This document shows, piece after piece, positions 22,912 to 29,844 of a stretch of 33,728 nt of DNA. Under the pieces are notes generated by a model, which was not told the origin of the DNA, did no database searches, and saw nothing but the letters and a program-made list of their open reading frames with translations. Both the position numbers and the translations under genes were made by a program. Position 1 is the stretch's first letter. Every line of letters starts with the position of its first letter. This DNA comes from an uncultured bacterium. GTDB lineage: Bacteria > Bacteroidota > Bacteroidia > Bacteroidales > Bacteroidaceae. The DNA is taken from contig CAJMQT010000002.1 of NCBI GenBank assembly GCA_905215655.1, forward strand, positions 1 to 33,728, written 5' to 3'.

Positions 22912-23505
22912 ATGGATATACGGACAGCAAGTAAAGACCAGTCTCCTCTGATAGCAAGACTGATAATGCAAGCGATGAATTATGATTGTTGTCGCCACTT
23001 TATCGGTCCTGACCATACTTTGGATGAATTTGAACGTGTGATGACCGACCTCGTTGCATCCGACAAATCCCAATACAGCTACCTCAATACGCTGGTGGCT
23101 CTGAATGCCGACAACCGGCTTTGCGGCATTTGTGTGTCGTACGACGGCGGCGAGCTTCATCGCCTGCGCCGTGCCTTTATCGATGCGATGAAGAGCCGTT
23201 TTGACCGCGATTTCAGCAACATCGATGACGAAACGTCGGCGGGAGAGCTGTATCTCGACAGTCTCGCCGTAGTAGAGGACTGTCGCGGACAGGGCATTGC
23301 AACGGCACTTCTTGGCGCGGCAAAAGACAAGGCGGCGGCAATGGGGCTGCCGGCTCTCGGTCTGCTTGTGGACAAAGGCAATCCCGATGCGGAACGGCTG
23401 TACCTCCGCAGCGGCTTTGAATACGTCGGAGACAATGCGTGGGGAGGGCACGGGATGAAACATTTGCAATACAAAATAACTAAAAACGGACAGCCGTCTG
23501 ACTGA
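22912..23505 (+). CDS. GNAT family N-acetyltransferase
   Basis: A 197-residue acetyl-CoA-dependent acyltransferase. The acetyl-CoA pyrophosphate-binding motif A is visible as LAVVEDCRGQGIATALL, with the Q/RxxGxG/A core at about 125-130. It is followed by the motif B segment GLLVDKGNPDAERLYLRSGF, which is typical of the family's C-terminal strand and helix. The N-terminal 60 residues are helical and probably shape the substrate pocket. Substrate is unknown: it could acetylate an amine on a small molecule or a protein N-terminus. It is preceded by a clear promoter and followed after 57 bp by the AraC-family gene, so the two may be cotranscribed. Confidence 0.87.
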   Translation: MDIRTASKDQSPLIARLIMQAMNYDCCRHFIGPDHTLDEFERVMTDLVASDKSQYSYLNTLVALNADNRLCGICVSYDGGELHRLRRAFIDAMKSRFDRDFSNIDDETSAGELYLDSLAVVEDCRGQGIATALLGAAKDKAAAMGLPALGLLVDKGNPDAERLYLRSGFEYVGDNAWGGHGMKHLQYKITKNGQPSD

Positions 23506-23562
23506 GACAGAACGGACGTTTTACGTTGGATGGATAGAATATTAATGTAGAAAAGAAAGAAA

Positions 23563-24438
23563 ATGCAGGACAGTAAATACTTGGTCGCCAATGAACGCGA
23601 CGCCGAATGGGGACTCGTTGTCAACACCGTGGGCTACGATGAGGTGGGTCCCGATGAATCGTATCCCACAAAAGGACACGGCGACGGCTACTTCTTCGAC
23701 GTCGACAAGGGGCGTGTGCTCGACGAATATCAGATGCTTTACCTCGTGGAAGGCGAAGGCGTGCTGTCGTCGGAGCACGTGAAAGACGCTCCCATCAAGA
23801 CCGGCGACATCTTTCTGATATTCCCCGGCGAGTGGCATACTTACCATCCGCAGCCCGGAACGTTGTGGCGGAGCTATTGGATCGGCTTCAAAGGCAGAAA
23901 CATGGACGACCGCCTGCGACATAAGTTCCTGTCGAAGGACAAGCCGGTGTACCACGTCGGTTACAGCAGCGACATAGTGAGCCTTTACGACTCCGCCATC
24001 AAGGCGGCGAAAGAGGAGGCGGCTTACTCGCAACAACTGCTCGCGGGAATAGTCAACAACCTGCTCGGACACATGTACGCGTTGGAGCGTAACATCGAAC
24101 TTAATCGCAAAGGAGGTTACTCTGACATGATAAGCAAGGCGCAGCTGCGCATCCGCGAAGGAGTGGAGTCAAAGGTTACGGTGCAGGAGATAGCCGCCGA
24201 GCTGGGTTCAAGCTACTCCAACTTCCGCAAACTTTTCAAGGAATACACGGGTTCTTCGCCCGCCCTCTATCAGCAGGTGCTCAAGCTTCAACGCGCCAAA
24301 GAGTTGCTCTCTACCACCGATATGAGCATAAAAGAGATTGCTTACAGACTTAATTTCGACTCGCCCGACTATTTTTCAAGTAAGTTCAAGACAAAAGTGG
24401 GCTGCAAACCGAGCGAATTCAGAGAGCAGACGAGATGA
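23563..24438 (+). CDS. AraC-family transcriptional regulator
   Basis: A 291-residue one-component regulator. The N-terminal half (about 30-160) is a cupin-like sensing domain with LYLVEGEGVLSS and IKTGDIFLIFPGEWHTYHPQPGT, as in sugar-responsive AraC proteins. The C-terminal 100 residues (about 190-289) hold two helix-turn-helix motifs, TVQEIAAELGSSYSNFRKLFKEYTG and MSIKEIAYRLNFDSPDYFSSKFKTKVGCKPSEFR. Its ligand is not known. It lies 2.4 kb from rhaB with nhaD between, so it is a candidate but unproven regulator of the rhamnose genes. Bacteroides rhamnose loci use an AraC-type activator. Its stop codon is followed at once by a heptad hairpin. Confidence 0.93.
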   Translation: MQDSKYLVANERDAEWGLVVNTVGYDEVGPDESYPTKGHGDGYFFDVDKGRVLDEYQMLYLVEGEGVLSSEHVKDAPIKTGDIFLIFPGEWHTYHPQPGTLWRSYWIGFKGRNMDDRLRHKFLSKDKPVYHVGYSSDIVSLYDSAIKAAKEEAAYSQQLLAGIVNNLLGHMYALERNIELNRKGGYSDMISKAQLRIREGVESKVTVQEIAAELGSSYSNFRKLFKEYTGSSPALYQQVLKLQRAKELLSTTDMSIKEIAYRLNFDSPDYFSSKFKTKVGCKPSEFREQTR

Positions 24439-24669
24439 ATTAAGTGAAGAACGAAGAGTGAAGAGTGAAGAATTTAAAAGCCTTTAAGGTGAAGAATTCT
24501 TCACTCTTTTATTTTTATGAATAAACAAATCTGATATGAAGAACGAAGAGTGAAGAACGAAGAGTGAAGAATTCAAAAGTGAAGAGTGAAGAACGAAGAA
24601 CGAAGAGTGAAGAATTCATCACTTTAAAGGCTTTTGAATTCTTCACTCTTCACTCTTAATTCTTCACTT
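24439..24669. terminator. Nested heptad hairpin repeats (family B) between convergent araC-type gene and nhaD
   Basis: About 230 bp made almost wholly of GAAGAGT/GAAGAAC-type heptamers. A first hairpin pairs 24465-24484 with 24488-24508. A second, larger one pairs the purine arm around 24540-24615 with 24638-24669 (CTTCACTCTTCACTC). The block touches the end of the AraC-type gene on the left and stops 3 bp before the nhaD stop on the right. A bidirectional terminator is likely. Its several near-identical tandem units suggest expansion by slippage. Confidence 0.75.
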
Positions 24670-24671
24670 AT

Positions 24672-26021
24672 TTACAGTCCTATAACGCTTTTTTCGAGCC
24701 AATATACAACGATGCCGGCAAGGTATCCGACGAAGGCTATCCATGTGATGCGCTTCATGTACCAGCCGAAGGTGATCTTTTCGAGACCCATCACGACGAC
24801 GCCCGCTGCCGAACCGATGATCAACATTGAGCCGCCAACGCCGGCACAGTAAGCAAGGAGCTGCCAGAAAATACCGTCAATGGCGAAGTCGCCCATCTCT
24901 GCGAGGGGGTACATGCCCATACAACCGGCAACGAGGGGCACGTTGTCGACGATGCTCGAAAGCACTCCGATAATGCCGGTTACGAGATAATGGTTACCGT
25001 CGAACGCAACGTTAAGTCCGTTGCCGAGCATTGTGAGCACGCCGATGGTTTCGAGACATGCAACAGCCATAAGGATACCGAGGAAGAAGAGTATCGTGCC
25101 CATGTCGATGCGGGTAAGGATGTTTGTCACGCGTTTCTGCATTCCGCCGTGCTCCTCCTTAATTCCGAGGTGGCGGTAGAACAGTTCCGTTACGGTCCAA
25201 AGCACACCGAGAACGAGCAGAATGCCTACGAACGGGGGCAGGTGGGTGATAGACTTGAAGATAGGAACGAAGATCAGTCCGCCTACACCGACGCAGAATA
25301 CGGTCTTGCGCTGTTTTGAGGTGAAGTCGTTTGCCGCAGTATTCACAGCCGTGGCGTCCTCATTGGATACCAACTCGCCTTTAAGGCTGCGTGAAAGGAT
25401 GTATGCCGGAATTACGACCGACACGATTGAAGGTATAAGGATCTCCTTTATCACGCCTGCCGCTGTCAGCAAACCTTTGTTCCAGAGCATGATCGTCGTT
25501 ACGTCGCCGATGGGCGAGAATGCTCCTCCCGAGTTTGCCGCGATGATTACGAGCGATGCGTAAATAATTCTGTCGTTGCGCTCCTGAATGAGTTTTCGCA
25601 AAATCATTATCATTACGATGCTGGTCGTCAGGTTGTCGAGGATAGCCGAAAGGATGAAGGTAAGCGCCGTGATGCGCCACAGCAGAGCCTTTTTGCTCTT
25701 TGTCTGCATCATGTTCTTGACGAAGTTAAATCCTCCGTTCTGGTCTACAACCTCGACGATTGTCATTGCTCCCATGAGGAAGAACAGCGTTGTCGACGTG
25801 CTTCCGAGATGTTTTTCCATCACTTCGCTGACGGCGAGCGCCATCTTTCCGTCGGCTATTGAGCCGAGATAGCTTGCCGGGTCGAGCATAAACAGTGTCC
25901 AACAAGCCACAAGCATCAGCAGCGCTATTGCCGCCTTGTTGACCTTTGTCAGACTTTCGAGTGCGATGCACAGGTATCCGATTACGAATACGATTACAAT
26001 TGTAAGTGTTAAAGTTGACAT
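24672..26021 (-). CDS. nhaD: NhaD-type Na+/H+ antiporter
   Basis: A 449-residue inner-membrane protein with about 12 hydrophobic segments, of the ion-transporter superfamily that includes NhaD and ArsB. NhaD exchanges internal sodium or lithium for external protons. Visible are an early FLMGAMTIVEVVDQNGGF segment, LSAILDNLTTSIVM with its family DNLTT motif, the NSGGAFSPIGDVTTIMLW motif, and a second inverted-repeat SSIVDNVPLVAG motif near the C-terminus. These discontinuous-helix motifs are diagnostic of the family. The gene stands alone, divergent from rhaB and convergent with the AraC-type gene. Confidence 0.93.
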   Translation of the reverse strand: MSTLTLTIVIVFVIGYLCIALESLTKVNKAAIALLMLVACWTLFMLDPASYLGSIADGKMALAVSEVMEKHLGSTSTTLFFLMGAMTIVEVVDQNGGFNFVKNMMQTKSKKALLWRITALTFILSAILDNLTTSIVMIMILRKLIQERNDRIIYASLVIIAANSGGAFSPIGDVTTIMLWNKGLLTAAGVIKEILIPSIVSVVIPAYILSRSLKGELVSNEDATAVNTAANDFTSKQRKTVFCVGVGGLIFVPIFKSITHLPPFVGILLVLGVLWTVTELFYRHLGIKEEHGGMQKRVTNILTRIDMGTILFFLGILMAVACLETIGVLTMLGNGLNVAFDGNHYLVTGIIGVLSSIVDNVPLVAGCMGMYPLAEMGDFAIDGIFWQLLAYCAGVGGSMLIIGSAAGVVVMGLEKITFGWYMKRITWIAFVGYLAGIVVYWLEKSVIGL

Positions 26022-26058
26022 TTGTTTGTTTTGTTGAGTATTAGTTTTATTCCGCCTG

Positions 26059-26066
26059 CAAAAGTA
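26059..26066 (-). promoter_or_regulatory. Candidate -7 box for nhaD
   Basis: On the minus strand the sequence reads TACTTTTG, matching TAnnTTTG, 38 bp before the nhaD start. The -33 region (26085-26090) is only AT-rich and lacks TTTG. Confidence 0.45.
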
Positions 26067-26223
26067 ATGATTATTTTTAATAAAAGTTTGCCGACGCTTA
26101 ATAATTTTGTCCTTTAATTATAAATAGGTGTAAAAGCGGGGACGTAAGGCAGAGATGTGAGGGCGGAAACGGGAATATAAACATGCGGAGACGGTGCGGA
26201 AAACCGTGAGATGGTTGATAATT

Positions 26224-26710
26224 GTTAACTAAACCGGATTTTTTGACTTGCGGCGGATAATCGGAAAAGAGACCGAAAACGCCCCGTCTTTACATCAAAT
26301 CATGCCGCCGAAACAGCCATTGTCAGTCGTCCGGCGGTCGGGAATATGCCGTTTTTAACTTGCGTTAACTGGAAATACGCCCTGAAGGGTCGGAAACATG
26401 CCGCCGGAAACATCCAGAAGGGGTGCGAAAGACCGCCTTTTATCTTCCGAAAGGTAACCTTTCGCGATGTAAAAGACCGTCTTTTGCAATGTAAAAGGCT
26501 GCCTTTCGTAATGTAAACGGCGTCCGGACGTCGCGCCGACGTCGGCAAGCATGACCGCAACGGGCAAAACATGCCCCATAAAGTGTTAAACGTTAACATT
26601 TCAAGAGCCATGTTTTAACACTTCATGCCGCCGTCCGCCGGGCGTTTGTGCCTTTCCGGAAAACAGACAAATCTTCTTGTCTAAAAATCAAAATTCTTGC
26701 AGGTGTTAAC
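26224..26710. promoter_or_regulatory. Repeat-rich rhaB upstream region with four GTTAAC palindromes
   Basis: The 825-bp divergent gap between nhaD and rhaB holds no gene. GTTAAC occurs at 26224, 26364, 26592 and 26705, the last one inside the proposed rhaB promoter. CATGCCGCCG occurs at 26301, 26397 and 26624. An inverted repeat pairs AAGTGTTAAAC (26581-26591) with GTTTTAACACTT (26612-26623). Together these suggest operator-type sites, possibly for the rhamnose regulator, but no regulator site consensus is known to me. Confidence 0.35.
26427..26507. repeat. 22-bp-period palindrome array (family A), four clear units, upstream of rhaB
   Basis: Units start at 26427, 26449, 26471 and 26493, with a decayed fifth at 26515. 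Cores are ACCGC, GTAAC, ACCGT and GCTGC. Spacers are ATCTTCC, GCGATGT and GCAATGT. Unlike the other arrays, this one lies between two divergent genes, so it is not at the 3' end of any gene. A pure terminator role therefore does not explain all copies. Confidence 0.82.
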
Positions 26711-26729
26711 CGAATATTTTGTATATTTG
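26697..26729 (+). promoter_or_regulatory. Promoter of rhaB
   Basis: TATATTTG (26722-26729) fits the -7 consensus exactly. TTG at 26697-26699 lies 22 bp upstream, slightly long spacing, and GTTAAC lies in the spacer. The leader to the ATG at 26847 would be about 110 nt. Confidence 0.55.
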
Positions 26730-26846
26730 CAAACATATAACGACCGGTGGCATAGCGCCGGACAAATGTAGCATGTATCGGAACGCGGCGGCGGAACAGT
26801 CGTGGGACGTCCTTGAAATTAAATTTAATACGTAAAAACATCAAAA

Positions 26847-28340
26847 ATGGACAAGACTAAATGTTTTTTTGCTGTCGATTTGGGAGCTACAAGCGGCAGA
26901 ACAATCGTGGGAACCGTTGCCGACGGAAAGGTTGAATTGGAAGAGATGACACGCTTCCCCAACAATCTTATCGAGACGGGAGGACACTTCTATTGGGACA
27001 TTTTCGCACTTTATTTTGAAGTGATAAGAGGTCTTAAAGAGGCGGCAAGGCGCAATCTCGACATAACAAGCATTGGTATCGACACATGGGGCGTTGACTT
27101 CGTGCTGGTCGGAGAGGACGACGCGATATTCCGTAACCCGATGTCCTACCGCGACCCGCACACCTTCGGGGCAATGGAAGAATACTTCGACAAGGTGGTT
27201 TCGAAAGAAGAGACATATAATATTACCGGCATACAGTTCATGAACTTCAACTCGTTGTTCCAGCTTTATGCCATGAAACGCGCCGGCAACGCGGCTCTGA
27301 AACATGCAAAGAAGATACTCTTCATGCCCGACGCGCTGAGCTGGATGCTTACGGGAGAGGCTGTCTGCGAGTACACCATCGCATCGACCAGCCAGATACT
27401 CAACCCCGTAACCAAAGAACTTGACGGCAAACTGCTTGACAGCATCGGCATTTCGCGCGACATGTTCGGCAGGATGGTGAAGCCTGGAGAGCGCGTGGGC
27501 GTGCTCACCGAAGAGGTGCAGAAGATAACGGGGCTTGGTCCCGTGCCCGTGATATCCGTTGCGGGACACGACACGGCAAGCGCTGTCGCCGCCGTACCTG
27601 CACGCGACGAGAACTTCGCTTACCTCAGTAGCGGCACTTGGAGCCTGATGGGCATAGAGACAAAAGACGCCATAATAAACAAGCAAAGTTATGAACTGAA
27701 CTTCACCAACGAAGGTGGAGTGGAGGGAACGACACGTTTCCTCAAAAACATCTGCGGAATGTGGCTGCTCGAACGCTGCCGCAAAGAATGGGGAGACACC
27801 GTTCCGACGGATTACGGAACGCTCATCGCCGAGGCAATGGCTGTGCAGCCGTTCCTCAGTATGATCAATCCTGACGACAAAATGTTCGCCAATCCCGCAA
27901 ACATGGAAGAGGCGATAAAGCAATACTGCCGCGAGACGGGACAGCACGTGCCCGCAAACTATGCCGAAGTATGCCGCTGTATCTTCGAAAGTCTGGCGCT
28001 CCGTTATCGTCAGGTCTTCGGCTATCTGCGTGAATTCGCGTCGTTCCCGATTGAAACGTTGCACATCATCGGCGGAGGATCGAGAAACGAATATCTCGAC
28101 CAGTTCACGGCAAATGCCACGGGCGTGACCGTCCTTGCCGGTCCTACGGAGTGTACGGCGCTCGGTAACATCATGCTTCAGGCTAAGTCGGCAGGCATCG
28201 TCGGCGACATTTTCGACATGCGCCGCATGATTGCAGCCAGCGTTACGACAAAGCAATTCGAGCCGAAAGACGCCGACAAATGGGCTGAGGCTTACAGCCG
28301 ATACCTTGATGTGGTGGCAAGAAAGGAAAATCATCAATAA
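26847..28340 (+). CDS. rhaB: L-rhamnulokinase RhaB
   Basis: A 497-residue FGGY-family carbohydrate kinase, normal for RhaB. It phosphorylates L-rhamnulose at O1 with ATP, the second step of cytosolic L-rhamnose breakdown. The N-terminal phosphate-binding loop is DLGATSGR at about residues 9-16. SIGIDTWGVDFVLV gives the family substrate loop, and AGHDTASAVAAVP carries the catalytic base Asp242. YLSSGTWSLMG is the second ATPase-fold phosphate motif, and IIGGGSRNEYLDQFTAN is the adenosine motif. It is the first gene of the rhamnose operon, with rhaA starting 23 bp after its stop. Confidence 0.97.
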   Translation: MDKTKCFFAVDLGATSGRTIVGTVADGKVELEEMTRFPNNLIETGGHFYWDIFALYFEVIRGLKEAARRNLDITSIGIDTWGVDFVLVGEDDAIFRNPMSYRDPHTFGAMEEYFDKVVSKEETYNITGIQFMNFNSLFQLYAMKRAGNAALKHAKKILFMPDALSWMLTGEAVCEYTIASTSQILNPVTKELDGKLLDSIGISRDMFGRMVKPGERVGVLTEEVQKITGLGPVPVISVAGHDTASAVAAVPARDENFAYLSSGTWSLMGIETKDAIINKQSYELNFTNEGGVEGTTRFLKNICGMWLLERCRKEWGDTVPTDYGTLIAEAMAVQPFLSMINPDDKMFANPANMEEAIKQYCRETGQHVPANYAEVCRCIFESLALRYRQVFGYLREFASFPIETLHIIGGGSRNEYLDQFTANATGVTVLAGPTECTALGNIMLQAKSAGIVGDIFDMRRMIAASVTTKQFEPKDADKWAEAYSRYLDVVARKENHQ

Positions 28341-28363
28341 TAGAAACAAAATATTTAATAACT

Positions 28364-29620
28364 ATGAAAACAGAATTGGTAAACAAGGCTTACGAGATAG
28401 CAAAAGCTCGTTACGCCGAAATCGGAGTTGATACGGAGAAAGTTTTGGAGCAGATGCAAAACTTCCACTTGAGTATGCACTGCTGGCAGGCAGACGATGT
28501 TGCCGGCTTTGAGAACCAGGGAGGCTCGCTGACCGGCGGCATTCAGGTGAACGGCAACTATCCCGGAAAGGCTCGCAACATCGATGAACTGAGGACCGAC
28601 ATCCTCTATGCAAAGTCGCTTATCCCCGGAACTCACCGTTTGAACCTGCATGAAATTTACGGAGACTTCGGTGGAAAATACGTTGATCGTGACCAATGTG
28701 AGGTTTCTCACTTCCAGAGTTGGATAGACTGGGGTAAGGCAAACAACACCCTTCTCGACTTCAACTCCACATCGTTCTCTCACCCGAAGAGCGGCGACCT
28801 CTCGCTGTCTAACCCCGACAAGGGTATCCGCGACTTCTGGATCGAGCATTCAAAGCGCTGTCGCGCCATCTCTGAGGCTATCGGTAAGGCGCAGGGAGAC
28901 CCCTGTATAATGAATACGTGGGTGCATGACGGCAGCAAAGACCTCACCGTCAACCGAAAACTTTACCGTGAACTGCTCAAAGACTCACTCGATCAGATTT
29001 TCGCACAGAAGTACGACAACATGAAAGACTGCGTAGAGTCGAAGGTGTTCGGTATCGGTCTGGAAAGCTACACCGTTGGTTCAAACGACTTCTACACCTC
29101 TTACGCCGCAAAGAACAATATGATGATAACACTCGACACGGGTCACTTCCACCCGACGGAGAGCGTTGCCGACAAGGTTTCTGCAATGCTGCTGTTCGTT
29201 CCGGAACTGATGTTGCACGTGTCACGTCCTGTTCGTTGGGACTCAGACCACGTAACGATAATGGACGACCCGACGATGGATTTGTTCAGCGAGATTGTCC
29301 GTGCCGACGCTCTCGACCGCGTTCACTATGGTCTCGACTACTTCGACGGTACGCTCAACCGCATCGGCGCTTACGTGATTGGTAGCCGCGCGGCTCAGAA
29401 GTGCATGGTACGCGCTCTGCTCGAACCCATCGAAACATTGCGCAAATACGAGCTTGCAGACCAGAGATTCCAGCGTCTCGCCCTGCTCGAAGAGTGCAAA
29501 AATCTTCCTTGGAACGCCGTTTACGACGAGTTCTGCCTGCGTAACAACGTTCCGGTGGGCGAGGATTACATCGCCGAAATCGAGAACTACGAGAAAGAAG
29601 TACTCTCTAAGAGAGGATAA
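28364..29620 (+). CDS. rhaA: L-rhamnose isomerase RhaA
   Basis: A 418-residue metal-dependent isomerase of standard length. It converts L-rhamnose to L-rhamnulose in the cytosol, feeding RhaB. The TIM-barrel metal and substrate motifs are visible: WVHDGSKD, FGIGLESYTVGSNDFYTSYA with the metal Glu, TLDTGHFHPTE with metal Asp and His, and RWDSDHVTIMDD. The N-terminus (about 1-60) has the family HCWQADDV substrate segment. It is tightly behind rhaB (23 bp) and cotranscribed. A heptad hairpin begins 4 bp after its stop and may reduce read-through into the rhamnosidase gene. Confidence 0.98.
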   Translation: MKTELVNKAYEIAKARYAEIGVDTEKVLEQMQNFHLSMHCWQADDVAGFENQGGSLTGGIQVNGNYPGKARNIDELRTDILYAKSLIPGTHRLNLHEIYGDFGGKYVDRDQCEVSHFQSWIDWGKANNTLLDFNSTSFSHPKSGDLSLSNPDKGIRDFWIEHSKRCRAISEAIGKAQGDPCIMNTWVHDGSKDLTVNRKLYRELLKDSLDQIFAQKYDNMKDCVESKVFGIGLESYTVGSNDFYTSYAAKNNMMITLDTGHFHPTESVADKVSAMLLFVPELMLHVSRPVRWDSDHVTIMDDPTMDLFSEIVRADALDRVHYGLDYFDGTLNRIGAYVIGSRAAQKCMVRALLEPIETLRKYELADQRFQRLALLEECKNLPWNAVYDEFCLRNNVPVGEDYIAEIENYEKEVLSKRG

Positions 29621-29623
29621 ATA

Positions 29624-29838
29624 AATTAAGAGTTAAGAATGAAGAATGATGAATTAAAGTTACTGTTGTAATGTAATCAGGACGCATTGTTGTCGTCGTT
29701 GGATTTACAAACCTTTATGGATGTAACTTTAATTCTTCGTTCTTCGTTCTTCACTTTTTAATTCTTCGTTTTTCACTTCTAATTGGCTTAACGCCGAACT
29801 GCGTTTCTTAATTCTTCACTTTTAATTCTTAATTCATA
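29624..29838. terminator. Heptad hairpin repeat (family B) between rhaA and the rhamnosidase gene
   Basis: Purine heptamers ATTAAGA, GTTAAGA and similar at 29624-29656 are followed by pyrimidine arms at 29729-29781 and 29806-29836. AGTTACTGTTG... and its partial complement TGTAACTTT suggest further pairing near 29658 and 29722. The block starts 4 bp after the rhaA stop and ends 6 bp before the start of the next gene, so that gene's whole leader is repeat sequence. It is either a terminator or a mark of insertion. No convincing promoter is seen inside. Confidence 0.68.
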
Positions 29839-29844
29839 TTAAGG

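Noticed and set aside
26022..26846. tRNA or small RNA gene in the large nhaD-rhaB gap
   Set aside because: I looked for cloverleaf elements and TTC/GGTTCGA-type boxes and found none; only repeats, GTTAAC sites and promoters are visible.
26841..28349. 502-codon open frame on the minus strand opposite rhaB
   Set aside because: It covers almost exactly the rhaB gene in antisense and its translation is histidine/valine/arginine-rich with no domain, as expected of a shadow frame.
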